Source of the DNA: Synanceia verrucosa
Taxonomy: Eukaryota; Chordata; Actinopteri; Perciformes; Synanceiidae
Reading direction: 5' to 3'
Assembly (NCBI GenBank): GCA_029721515.1
Contig: CM056562.1
Coordinates: forward strand, 17,553,335-17,617,334
DNA: 64,000 nt
Shown one piece after another: positions 24,136 to 46,583 of this stretch; within the stretch, counting starts at the first letter, position 1; each line of letters starts with the position of its first letter. Made by a program: the position numbers and the translations under genes. The notes beneath the pieces were generated by a model. It searched no databases, was not told the origin of the DNA, and saw only the letters and a list, made by a program, of their open reading frames with translations.

Positions 24136-27060
24136 GTAATATCATTTAATAAGTAATAAAAACAGGTAATAGTTATTAACAGTATCTGGGTGATAATAGA
24201 CTGAAATCTGAAATACAGGTTAATAAGGGGTCAAAAATAAACAGTAATAATAATGTTTAAAGATCACAGCAATGCAAAACTATTAATTAATAGTATAGAA
24301 CAAGTTTAGTAACCTGCTGACAGTAAAATGTTTTTTGTGACATTAATGAGGTAATATTTGTTGATGTTTCCATATATTATAGGCTTATTACTTGCAGAAT
24401 CATATGATCACCTTGCAAGTCAAAACTAGTCATTTTTACCTCATTATAATGCAGAAATTCCTCCTCCCTTTTGTTTTAAAGTCATAAAGTACAAATGACA
24501 TGTTTAATGCCATGACAAATGCTGTGACTAGACTTATACATATAATAAACATCAATTAGGGCTGCAGAATGAAATATCTCTATTTAATTTTGTGGTAATA
24601 TTACGCAGATGAAATCAAACCTCAGGGTACTGTAAATGATTACAAGGAAAAACATGAAAATTATGATATTATCGCTCCATGTCATTACCAAGCTATAATA
24701 TGAACTTATCCAATAATGATTATATCAGTTTATCAAAAAGTGTATTTTTAATTCTTAAAAGGATGGATTGTTTCTTTGAAATTGGTGCCCAAGTTTGTGT
24801 TTTTGCGGCTGTTTAAAAGCATTAAAACTGCGTAAAACTCCTCATAGCAATCACAGCTCTATTTGCTGAAAGTGCCCTCTTCCTCCTCCTCCTCCTCCTC
24901 CTCAGATTTTCCAGCCTGTGGTCTGAATCTCATCACCGGCTCCTTTTCAAAACAGGCTCACAAACATCATGATTGATTTATCCACTATCCTGCAGGATCT
25001 CTCAATGCCTGCCTGGGCTGGAGATTAATTTCCTTTTCCTCATCTTAATTTTTACTCATCGCCGCACCATAAAAAGGCTAAATGTCAAGCATGCCTGACT
25101 CCTTCTAGTGACACGTCTATTCCAGCAGATAATTACCATAAGGAAATAGATGCTTTAGTGTGCAGAGGGGAATTTAATTTACTCTGACATCCTCACAGCA
25201 TAATGCATTCCAAAAGAAAGAGAGTTTTTCAGTTTGCAATTGACTTTTTAGATAAATTGGACTATTTAATGTGATTATCAGTCTTGAACGCCTTTGACTT
25301 ATTAAGGTGTTGAAACCAATTAAGGGTTACATGCTGCTCGTGCTTCCAAATGTGAAACGGTGAATACTGCTTAAACATCCATGAAATAAGAAGCAGCCAG
25401 AGCCTATTGTTCGGTAGTCGACCGGCTCCGATGCCTGATGATGTTTTGAGGCTTGCCAGGTAATGATATTAATTACAGCAACATGGCTTCAGGTTGTGGA
25501 TTAACCTGAAGGAGCACAGGGTTATGTTGGGTTTGATTTGCAGCCGTGGATTACAGCCTGAGCATGTAGGGTAATCTTAACGGCTACAGAATGAAGTAAT
25601 CGTATAAAAACCTGAAGTCAGACGTTAGGATGATGATCAGCAACTCAACCAGCAGTGAGTTTTCATTCCCATATCTGCAGTAACTTCTCTAAAACCTCCA
25701 CTGAATCATTGTCCTTGCAGTGTTTGACCTCTCAGACCTGCAGCGAGTGAAGCTGCTGTATTGGGACGGTATCTGTGGAGGAACGCAGTCATGATGATTG
25801 AACGCCCCTGCGTTCGCTGATAGTGCTGAGTCACATTTAAGTCCCAGCATTCCCTCTGCTCTAGGCCTCTGGAGTTGCTCGGCTTCTTTCACACCTGGAT
25901 CCAAACGCCTGCAGCTTCTTGCATTTTTCTGAGAGAGAGTGGTGCCGGCCCGTGAGTCTTTGAGGAAGTCGGTAAACGTTGCTGCAATCCGTAAGACGGC
26001 CGTGAAGACACAGCAGGCCGCAGTGCTCCTGCCCAGAGTTCCTCCTTTTGCAACCAACTGCCTGAATGTTGTGCTTCTTAGGAGATAAGAGCAGCCTCCC
26101 ACGAAAGGTGACTCAGCAATCCAGCAAACACACACACTCTCTCCTGAGATAAGGGCTCTGTGCGAGGCCTCAGGACAGTGGGATGCTGGGAAGAAAGACA
26201 CAAGCACAGCAGACATTGGGAGGGAAATTCACAGAGTGCAAGAACCACTTATTCTGGAGGTGAAAACTCTTAATCAGCAGTGAATGCATGAAGTTCCTTA
26301 ATGGAATAAACATTGAGTACATCAGTAATTGCAGCTCTGCCAGATATATGTGAGACAGTAATGGCAGCACATATCTGCAAATTAGTTATTTTAACCAATC
26401 CAGGGGCTCTAACTCATTATTTATTTATCATTTCTATCAATATTAATCCACAATTTATATTTCTTTTAATGATTTCAGACACCCATCAGTCCGGCTTTAA
26501 CTTCTCGACTGTGCAAGAGATTGACGGTGAGATTATAACATTATAAGAAAACAGGGAAGTAGTTATTAAACTTAATCTTAGAAGGCCTGACCTTATATAA
26601 TGTGTTCACACTATCAGTATGGATGATGGCAGAATGGACGCACCTTATTCACTTAAATATATGCAATATATGTAGAGACAGCTCAGAGATACTAATTCAC
26701 CTTCAGTGTGGTGGATCTCAGTCTTAGATTTCAATGATTGACTTAGAAAAACATCTAATGTCTCATAGAACTCATCTAAATCAGAAATATATGTGATGGA
26801 AATGGACTCGTGGTTCCGTGTGTGCTGGTTTGTGGACAAAACCAGGGGGAAAAAACACATTTCAGTGAATATAATGCAAGTAATGCTGCATCATGATGTT
26901 CTGCAGGACTGAGCCAGGGAGGACACACTCATCTCATCTTTACACAGAAAAAAATGTTGAAATAATAAAAATGAATCTAATTTAAATCCAAATTTGAGCC
27001 AGAACACTGGAATCACTAAGACACATTTTTCTGTTCAGGAATGCAAACAAGCAATCAAAT

Positions 27061-27096
27061 TATAATAGTAATAATAATAATGACAATAATAATGAC

Positions 27097-27128
<32 letters not shown>
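27061..27128. repeat. (AAT)n microsatellite with interruptions
   Basis: AAT units interrupted by two GAC-containing units (AATGACAAT). Confidence 0.92.
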
Positions 27129-27129
<1 letters not shown>

Positions 27130-27417
27130 GTAAATTTATGGATAACAACAACAATTGTTTTTTATATATCAATTTGATTAAAGAGCTTACACATACTGGT
27201 GGATTAACCATTTGGGTCATAACCCAGAGAGAAAGTCATCATTTAAGAGAGAAAGCAAGTCATTATGTGGGAAAGAAAACAGTGTTAATTTCATGGACTG
27301 CTTCAGAGTGCCTGAACAGGTGACAGAAGGGGAGCTGTCCAATATGTCAGTAAGGAGCCCTCCACACCACCCCTCCTCCTCCTCCTCCTCAGTGAGAATG
27401 AAATAAATAAACAATGA

Positions 27418-27739
27418 ATGGTCCACTCTCCTTCGCGCCTCATCCCATCTCATGCATGGCTGCCAGTAATGGTCTACTGGGTGTCAGCTTTTATTGGCAC
27501 GGCACAAAGCGAGTGCCAAGGGCTCGGCTCCCCGCCGCAGACTCGGCCTGTGGATAAAAGCGAGCAAAATGCCCCAGCAGAGCTCAGAGACTCAGTGATG
27601 TTGGGCTGGAACGAGGAAGTGCAGTGGAGAGGGGAGGGACTCCGGGCGCAGCTCCATGGGGCCGCGGCGCTGCGACCTTCTGCACATGGAGCCGGGGAGA
27701 GTTGGAAGAACTTCATACTGCAAACTCAAGGAATAGCAG
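27418..27739 (+). promoter_or_regulatory. ikzf1: probable ikzf1 promoter / non-coding first exon
   Basis: A GC-rich block with several CpGs stands out from AT-rich flanks and ends at GCAG|GTAAAGTG, a strong donor at 27739/27740. An ATTGG (inverse CCAAT) word lies at about 27490 and a GGATAAAAGC word at about 27553. No later in-frame join gives an ikzf1 coding start here, and the coding exon at 32283 begins with an acceptor plus 14 untranslated bases, so a 5'UTR exon upstream is expected. Position and donor make this the best candidate. The transcription start cannot be fixed from sequence. A 129-codon ORF across the block is open but is not needed. Confidence 0.5.
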
Positions 27740-30154
27740 GTAAAGTGACCTCACCGCGCCTATCAGCTGCACACTCACCTCTAAAAGGCTTAGATGGACA
27801 CCTCTAAACTGAGCGCCTTTTCTGTCTGAAAGAGTTTTTGGAGACTTTTGCGCACCTGACTGGAAAAAAACACGAGACTCCTTTAGTTTCAGTGCAGGTG
27901 CGCCGCAGCATCTGATCCCGTCTGGTGCGCGTAATTCTCTCTGGTTCAGATCATGTAACGGACTAACAAACCAGAGCAGCTTTTAAATCGAAATACATGA
28001 AAATATACTCATTTTTTCCACGTTATTTGTGACTAAATAACCAGCAATTTGACGGAAGTAGGGGAATGTTCCCCATTTTTCCCTGTCTCTTTTTCTTTTT
28101 GGGAACATATGGATAAATTATTTCACAATCACTTTAATTAGAATAAAAATATTGAAAACTACAAAGATCCCTTAATTATCCACGCGTTTAGGTGATATTT
28201 CAACCTGTTTAATAGGTTTTTACATTCCTCTTAAATCACCTGTTGCAGCAGATGCGCGCTCGGTAAATTAGAGATGGTTTCTGTGTATCTGGACATAAAA
28301 TATTAAAAAACATAAACAACTTTTGATTGTAAAGCATCTTTTTTCGAGGCCAAAAAAAAATCATCTGTGAAAATATTTCACCGCTGCAAAAGCAGGAAAT
28401 CAGTACACGCACACAGACTAACTGCTTTACCTTCTTATGAAATGAATAATCGATAAATCTGGTATTTGTCGTACCGTTAAGCTTTGTGTTCACCTGTCCG
28501 AACCACAGTCTCAGTTAGTTGTTAAAGGTCTGAGTGAAGGGAAGACAAAAACACACATGTAGGCAGGACTGATGAAACTTTTTGCACTGAGGTGGAAAAG
28601 TAGTTCATCAACGCCCAGACAGAAAAACAGAAAGATTCAAGGTTGAGGAAATAAAGTGTTTTCATCTTTGTAACACGTTGCAAAACCTACAGTTCCTGGT
28701 TGTTGAAGTTGAGCCTCTGACAGAAATATCTCAGCTTTTGATCAAACAATTAATCTAACTGTTTTTAATTTGTTTGATCTTTAATACATATTTTGTGTGA
28801 TGTAAAGCAAGTCACAATCTTAAATCTTGTATCAGTCTTAAACTGTGAGAGAGCATCTTCATTTATTTATTTTTTTTTTTATAACAAATAAGAATGCATT
28901 TGAAGCTTGCTTTGAAGTCACATTAAATTTCTGAGTTTTAGGAAGTTAATAATTCACTCAAATCACACTTAAGTGCAAATATTCAATAAAATACTTTGCA
29001 ACAAAATAAATAAAATACATTTGATTTCAGATGTTAGACTTGTTTAAAACTCAGAAAGAAACCCCAGTACCTGCACAAATAGGACTTTTTCATATCTCAG
29101 TTGGAGAGAAAAGTGCTGAAAGTCTGCAGATACACCATCTTTCTTGTCAGTAGAAACAGAGGTAGGAGGAGGGGGAGCAGAGGAAGGCAGACAGTTATTA
29201 AAATGATTGTACTGTCTGAATAGCAGAGTAGTGAAGTGTGTCAGATGCAAATGAAGGAAACTTCTCTTCAGTGCACCTTTACTCTCCCCTCACCCCCTCG
29301 ACAGGCTCCAAGAACACATCCGCTAACACTATCCACCCACTTACACCCATACATTTCATGAATTACTGATGAGAATCTCCATGTGCACATGAACAAAGGT
29401 GACCGTGCACCACATTGCTTGGCAGTGTAGGATAATCTCTAATCCTAATAGCTGATAAGAAAGCGCCCACAGCTTCGTTCCCTCTCATAAGACCCAGTGG
29501 AGAGAAAATTATTAATACAGATATTTTCATTAATCACCAGTGAGTCTGTTTACTGTCTGTCTGCAGTGGAAACTATAAATAGAGTGTGTGAGAATAAAGA
29601 TTCAGTATGTTATTGCTTGTATGAAATCAGAATGAGGTCAGCTTAATGAACTGACATAGCGACATCACATACCGATGGATCTAATGCTATAACATATTTT
29701 TGTTAAGGCCAAAAAACTATAAAAAGCAGAAACATCTAAAAGGTATTTAACATGAACCTCCTTAAATCACAATTTTTAAATGTAAAACAAAACACATTGT
29801 GACAAAGTGAGAAAATATAGACGGAAAATAATAATATATATTTAACACAGAACAATGGGGAAAAGACCAAAGGTTAATTAGGAAATAGAAATCAAATGTT
29901 TAATCTTTCCTTTAAAGCAAACAGATTTAGATCAAATAAAGTTGGCTTATTATTAAAAAAAATAAAAAAATGACTCTGTTGAATTTTAATCATACAAAAC
30001 TTGATTTAATTCTAACCGACACATTCAAAACACTTCTCCTTCTCTTTTTCTCCTTTTTCTCCGTCTCCTTTTGTGACATTTTCCCTTTTCTGTACTCGAG
30101 TTGTGTCATTTATTTTACTTGGTCATTTAAAGTGTGTATTATGTGCGCTCATTT

Positions 30155-30156
<2 letters not shown>

Positions 30157-30206
<50 letters not shown>

Positions 30207-30361
30207 GTGGAAGCTTCCTCCAGGGTATCCAGACTTTACTGGTGTGGTCCTCAGTATCTGTTAACGGTTTCGTTGTTTCTCATCTCCACCCTGCTCCCTG
30301 GTGTAGCTTTTGCACCTCACTTTTAGCAGACGCCTCTAACCCCCCCACCCCCACCAAACAC

Positions 30362-30401
<40 letters not shown>

Positions 30402-30584
30402 GCACACACATCTAGGAGGGGAGGGGGACCGAGACTTCTGTGAACCCACAAGCCTCTTCCTGCCTCTCCTCACTCGACGTAGTCAGACCAAAAGTTTTCC
30501 AGCCGCCCTGCACTGCGTATCTTCTCTTTTCTGCGACTTACACTTCACTGGTTGAAAGATTCCACCTGCCCCCAGTTCATACAC

Positions 30585-30638
<54 letters not shown>
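30157..30638. repeat. cluster of three (CA)n microsatellites
   Basis: Three separate CA runs lie at about 30157-30205, 30356-30411 (interrupted by ACGC and ATACGC) and 30586-30638, all with CA on the plus strand. They are spaced by about 150-180 bases of unrelated sequence inside ikzf1 intron 1. Confidence 0.95.
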
Positions 30639-31599
30639 CTCCCCCTGGTTACAACCAGGATGTGAGCCATAAGGGGTAACGGTCCTGCCATCCTCAGTTT
30701 CAGTTTGATTTGTTTAAATCATCTTAAAAATAGTTTAGGTGGGTGAAAACATTGTTATTTGCTTGTCAAAAAGTTTATCAAAGAAGGAGAAGTAATCTAA
30801 ATTTTGGGAAAGTTTTTTTTTAAAAGATAGTCACCTCTGTAACACCTCAAAAATAAAAGCATGAATATAGCTGCTTCCTGAATATTCTACATGCACCTCA
30901 CTTTCCACATGCCTACACAAGTGGGTTGTGGCTGAATGTAGGAACTCTCTTTTTTATTTAGAGCCCCCCCCCACGTCACGCCAACACATCCGTGTTTCCC
31001 CTCACACCATCTGCCCAGAAAAAAGGGCACATGAGAATATACCCCCCTCTGCCCACAACCTCCAAACTCCAGATGCTGAAGAAGGTCGCTGCCGAGTCGT
31101 CGCTTGGCGGAGTAACACGCAACACCCCGGTGTTATGCTGAACAAATCTTCTGCACCAGTGACCTTTGCCCCCCTCCTCCCTTCACACCCGTATCCTGGG
31201 CGTCTGCAGGCCACCGAGCTCCTGACTTGACTCCGCAGAATATTGTAGCGTTGCGACACAGCAGCCCCGGTCGCTTCCCACTATTTGTTCCAAATGTGTG
31301 GAGCCATCTGTCAGTAAAACAGGAAGGCCTAGGTTCCCCTTCTCCCTTGGGCTTGTTTCGCTATTTTCGGGAGCTTCACTTCTCCCTGAGTGGCTGCTTG
31401 GACTGGGCAGCGGCCCCACCGAGGGCTTCTTGAAGTGGCGGAGCTTGGGCTGAGGCTGTCGGGCCCATCTGCTGCAGGCTTGAGGGCCATCCATTATTAA
31501 TGGGGCCACGAGCACTGGTGACTCCTCAGATATTCAGCCCTGGCCGGAGGATTGCTTCTAAAAAAAAAAAAAAAAAAATCATAAATAAAGAGAACTTCT

Positions 31600-31765
31600 C
31601 TGTCCTTCGGCCTGCTTTTCTGTCTCTTTTTTCTTCCTGTTGCTTCTGACTTCTTGCCCTCCCGTCGCTATCTACATCTCTGCATCTATCTCGCCGCTCC
31701 TCTGTCTTCCTTCTCTCTCTCTATTACTCTCCCTCTCTGTCCTCCCCTCTCTTTGTTTCTGATGG
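31600..31765. repeat. pyrimidine-rich (CT) tract
   Basis: About 165 bases are dominated by C and T on the plus strand (TCTCTCTCTATTACTCTCCC and similar), following the A-run at about 31560-31578. Confidence 0.7.
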
Positions 31766-31784
31766 TGGCTTGCATGCGTCTGAG

Positions 31785-32160
31785 CCCAGGCCGCAGGCTC
31801 AGCGATGCATGCTCAGTAAATTAGAGAGAACACGAGCGCCGATCAGCCGGGAACGGCAAACACCCGCATCCTCGTGACCTGGGGCCAGTTAATTTTCTGC
31901 TTAATTTTGCGGCAGTCAGTTTGCATTTTTGGATGATTACGTGGCAGGAAATTAACAATAAATAACAAATGTGGTCTGAAAGCCCATTCCCGGCAACCCT
32001 GCGCTACCGGCGGGCCCCATCAGCCGGGGCCAGGCCACTCTCCAAGCTCAGTCTCTCTGTCAGACTTGTAATGAAAATGTCTGTAATTCTTTGTAATGTA
32101 ATGCGGGGGACAGCGGTGTCTGCGGCGGTGACAAGAGTGATCTCACTGAGGTGACAAAGT
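31785..32160. promoter_or_regulatory. candidate conserved enhancer in ikzf1 intron 1
   Basis: A mixed-composition block rich in intact homeodomain-like cores (TTAATTTTC, GCTTAATTTTGC, GTAATGAAAAT, TTGTAATGTAATGC), with a TGTGGT (RUNX-core) word at about 31970 and ATTACGTGGCAGG at about 31937. It shows no coding frame or repeat structure and contrasts with the low-complexity tracts before it. This texture is typical of vertebrate conserved non-coding elements. The assignment is inference only. Confidence 0.3.
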
Positions 32161-32296
32161 CACACTGAGAAGTACACCCTTTACTCCACTCTGTCTTTTT
32201 ATAATGTTTTTAATGTATTGTTTCCTCAGCCTGCACTTGATTAAACTTACACACATCTACATCTCCATCTCTCTCCCATTAGAGTACTTGCACCGC

Positions 32297-42774
<10,478 letters not shown>

Positions 42775-43590
42775 GTCCCGTCCTCCAAACACAGTGTACA
42801 TACGGCAAACATGCCACACTGTCTCACACATGCAGACATGAAATTAATGCATAGAAATTCAAAATGTAAAATACATGCTTTTTTTATACAAAGTTTGCAT
42901 GTTTGTTGAACACAGATAAATGTGCAACTATACAATGCACATTTATTTTCCTGTCAAATGCTCAAAAAGAAGAAACTGTCTTTTTAATTCAGTGAAGACA
43001 ACACAGCAGCGTTACTGTGCCACATCCTACATATCTACAGTTGCCTCGTGTTTAAAATGTAAAGATGTGTCTTTTGTTTTGGAAAGTGAGGCAGGAACTT
43101 TTTTTTTTCTAGATTGTGAATAGAAAAGGTTTCCATCTTTACATTTGTGAATCATTTCCTGAAGTGATGCAGAAAACTCATTTTAAAAAAATGAAATACA
43201 ATCAATAAAAATTATCAAATGTAGATAAAACCCCATTTTCTTTCAAAGTTTCAACCCGTTGATGTACTTGTAACAACTTGCATATTATTTATATCACATT
43301 TACAGGTCAGTCTGTTTTTTTGTATTTATTATAGTGATAAATGTTTGTCTTGAGTAGTTATTAAAAGCTGCATCTCTCTATGTCCAACTGTACTAAACGT
43401 GTTTGAGATGAAAACATGACCGCTGCTGGAATTTACTTTTAGTTTTATCCCAAAAAAATGTTGTTTTGGCCTTTTGTTTTGTGCCAGATAGCGAAGAATT
43501 GTTTCACTCACAAAATGAAAATGAGCCATTTAAGGTTTGAAGGAGCTTTATGCTTGCATAAATATCAATAAAGGATATTTTATATATGCA
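42775..43590 (+). other. ikzf1: ikzf1 3'UTR
   Basis: AT-rich sequence after the stop codon. AATAAA hexamers occur at about 43204 (AATCAATAAAAATT) and 43567-43572 (ATCAATAAAGG). The latter is a plausible distal polyadenylation signal, giving a 3'UTR of about 0.8 kb. Cleavage position is inferred. Confidence 0.5.
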
Positions 43591-44147
43591 CAGCGAGTGG
43601 GGAAGTGGTTTGTTTCTCACTGAATGTGTATACTAATGAAAAGAAAGCAGCATTTATACTTGAGGAGGTTGTTTAATGACTAGAGGTTTACCTGCAGCTA
43701 CTTGGGATCATTTTTATATATTATATAGTTGGTTTTTAATAAGATCTTTACTGCATCCTGTCAAGGAATATGGACATATCCTCATTAACCTGAAAATGAT
43801 TCATGGACTTAATGAAAAGTTTAAGAAATATGGAGATTTCATTTTGCACTCTTCTGAAATAATTAAGTTTAGATGTCATTCAAAATGCTGCTCACTCCCA
43901 CCTGTCAAGGAAGAGCCAAGAAAGAGTGAATGACTGGCATTTGAGTACAAAATAACAGAAACACTGAAAGAAAAAAAGAGTGAGAGGTGAATAAATAAAC
44001 ACCTCTCCACACATAATTAGCATGTGTGGTTTTAAAGTAGATTTTTCAGTTAGAAAATATACTTTCTGTATTTCCAACTGAAAACGTTCCTTTATATTCT
44101 CTTATAATTTACCAGGCATGCCAAACAGACACCAGCAGGCTGACACA

Positions 44148-44594
44148 TCACAGGGGCATTTGTCTGCACGGAGACCCTCGTGTTAAAACTGTGACATCAA
44201 GGGAGTACATGTAGCATACGCATGATTCTGGAGACTGTCCACACAAACACCAGCATGTGGACATGTGCCGTGTCCAGAACCTCAAGAGTCTGGTCCTCTG
44301 AGAGAGCTGGGAGGACAGGATGAGGCACTGGAGCAGAAGGCAGGGGCCGGGGCTCTGAGGGCCAGGCCGGTCTGCAGAGGCCCAGCCAGGGCCGGCAAGG
44401 AGGAGCACGGTGGCGATGAGCAGCGACAGCCTCGTCCAGATGGCTGTTGTGTGATTTAGCAGAAACAGGAAGCAGCTGTGGCCAGCGCCGAGCCCCCCAC
44501 GCTTGACTGGGACCCAAGAGGGGAGGGAGGGCATTTGCATGAGAGGAATAATCTGGCCAAGCAGCTCCGGCCCTGACACGATCCCAAATCTCAC
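44148..44594 (-). other. GC-rich minus-strand ORF with a signal-peptide-like stretch (doubtful gene)
   Basis: A 148-codon ORF on the minus strand lies in a local GC-rich island. It contains TRLSLLIATVLLLAGPGWAS, which reads like a hydrophobic signal-peptide core with a small-residue cleavage site, followed by Pro-rich and Cys-containing sequence (CWCLCGQSPESCVCY). The hydrophobic core starts about 48 residues inside the ORF, just after a possible acceptor (CACACAACAG), so a spliced first exon would be needed. A second frame of the same strand is also open over 140 codons, as happens by chance in GC-rich DNA. I recognise no family. Confidence 0.2.
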
Positions 44595-45734
44595 TTCCCC
44601 TTTCAGCCAGCTGACACAAGAGCTCCTTTAAGAGTCAGACTTGATCCATGATCCAACAAGAAGGTTTTACACACTTTACATGACTGTGTCCCCTTGATGG
44701 ACGGCCACAATAGAAGAGCCACTGCATGCCTTACTGTTGCTGGTGTTTGTTAACATGTGATATGAGCATCAAGTACTGCAGAGAGGAAGGTAGCTAAATA
44801 CACTACTAATGGGATTTCTATTTCTATTATACTACATTTTGAGAAAAATCTACTTTTTACTTCACTACATTTATTACCCACTGCAGTCACTGGTTATTTT
44901 TTAATGTGACAGTTTTACATTAAATTCACGAGATGTGGATTTAAGATTAAACTAGTGGTTCCCAACATGTCTGGCTTGTGACAACCAGTTATTAGCAAAG
45001 ACACAATCTCCTTTCTAAACTTCTCACACACACAGGCCCAAAAAATGAAAGTAACTAAAGAAAAAGAAAAAGAATATTGTGAAAAATATACAGACTGCAG
45101 CAGCACCTTTCCCTTCTTTCGTGTCCCATAAATTATCTACCAACCAATCAGATTTATCCTGAAGCCCACTGGACTAAACTAATGTATAAACAGTTACAAC
45201 TGTAAAATACTTATCATGAAATGATGCATCAGCATTATTAGTACTATAAAACACTATAACGCCTCCACATGTTCAGTAAAAGGAATATGTTTATTACTGA
45301 CGCTTCAAAGCTCATGATAGGTTTGGTGACCCCTGTGGTCACTGGTGGTCAGAGGAGCCAAACACTCATGTGGTTTTGAAAAATAAATCATAATGATTCA
45401 CGCAAACTGGCTTCAGGCTGCTTGCCGCTCTAATAGTTTTCTGAAATAAAACATTAGTAACATTAGATTATATGATGCATTATGTCTTATGAATCCCTGG
45501 TGTGTGTGAAGGCATACTTAACTCTGGTGTGGAAGTGGTAGCAACAGTGATGCTCTGATTAAATTCATGAAAATCAAGGATGAACTTAACATTCAACACA
45601 CAGCAGTATCACAGTCGTGACAACATTAAGTACAGATAAAGTACAAATACGTTTTTATATATCCAGTAAAAGTGTACATGGTGGTTTACACAGCAAGGTT
45701 TCCAGCAGATGAAACACACTGATACTGTATATAC

Positions 45735-46262
45735 CTGATATCTGAACTGCAAATTATACGTACACCGGGACTTCTCGGTATCTCTCCATTGGGGCTCCTG
45801 GGATATAAAAGGCAACAAATGAACATTCAGTCCTCAGAGTTGATGTTAGAAGCAGGAAAAATGTTCCAGTATCAGGATTTGAGTGAGTTTGACAACAAGA
45901 AGCAAACAGTGATGCCTAGAGGACTGGATCAGAGCATCTCCAGACCTGCAGCTCTGGTGGTCTGTTCCTGGTCTGCAGTGGTCAGGATCTATCAAAAGTG
46001 GTCCAAGGAAGGACCAGTGGAGAACCAGAGACAGGGTCATGAGAGGACAAGGATCACTGATGCAGGTGGGGAGTGAAGGCTGGTCCTGGTGGTCTGATCC
46101 AACAGAGCAGAGAAGTTAATGCTGCTGAAGATAGAAAGGAGTCAGGATACACAGAGCAGAACAGTTTGTTGTGTTTGGGGCTGTTCTGGCAGAAAAAGGT
46201 TGACCATCACAATATTAGGAGGTGGTCATAATGACCTGACCAGTACATAATGCAGCTACACA
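45735..46262 (+). mobile_element. Tc1-type transposon remnant (internally deleted)
   Basis: The plus strand carries the N-terminal part of a Tc1-type transposase reading: a [14 protein letters not shown] start, then [20 protein letters not shown] and [17 protein letters not shown], followed by RITDAGGE. A stop follows, and the sequence then jumps to an end resembling the usual terminus (ATTAGGAGGTGGTCATAATG at 46216-46235). The DDE catalytic domain is absent, so it cannot code for an active enzyme. It is best read as an old non-autonomous or decayed copy between ikzf1 and fignl1. Confidence 0.7.
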
Positions 46263-46531
46263 AAAGTCACCACCACCTGCAGGATACTTAAATACTCAGC
46301 TGATAGATTACTTTTATCAACAGGCAACAGGCAGTAAAATTATGTGGTTTTTTTTTTTACAAGTAAACATACTGATGTGTGTTTTTGTCAACACAACCTC
46401 AGATGTGAATCACTGCTGCACCGCCGCAGTTAAATGGTGATACAAGTTTTCGCCATATGGCTCAGTTCTCAGTCCGGACTCTATGGATCCCAGCAGCACC
46501 AGAGGAATTCTGTGCATCTGTCCTGGTCCAG

Positions 46532-46582
<51 letters not shown>
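46532..46582. repeat. (TG)n microsatellite
   Basis: Uninterrupted TG run of about 25 units starting after TGGTCCAGC. Confidence 0.97.

Positions 46583-46583
<1 letters not shown>

Larger units (their letters stand above)
21070..27417. other. spata48-ikzf1 intergenic region
   Basis: No gene is supported. The region holds a (TG)n run at 21315-21364, a decayed tandem repeat at 23795-24135, a (TCC)n run at about 24881-24903 and an AAT-type run at 27061-27128. A somewhat GC-richer block at about 25700-26130 contains a 175-codon minus ORF without splice context or recognisable domain. Confidence 0.45.
27740..32282 (+). other. ikzf1: ikzf1 intron 1 (about 4.5 kb)
   Basis: This runs between the presumed first exon donor (27740) and the TCTCCCATTAG acceptor at 32282. 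It contains three (CA)n runs at 30157-30638, an A-run at about 31560-31578, a pyrimidine-rich tract at about 31600-31765 and a candidate conserved block at 31785-32160. No coding exon was found. Confidence 0.45.

Noticed and set aside
25689..26216. 175-codon minus-strand ORF
   Set aside because: No recognisable domain, odd Cys/Ser composition, no splice sites or start context; it falls in a GC-richer stretch where long chance ORFs are expected.
29970..30679. Overlapping plus-strand ORFs rich in His/Thr
   Set aside because: Their length comes from the (CA)n arrays; no coding signal outside the repeats.
44148..44594. Endothelin-like reading of the Cys cluster (CWCLCGQSPESCVCY)
   Set aside because: Cys spacing does not match the C-x-C-x7-C-x3-C pattern of endothelins and there is no dibasic site before it.
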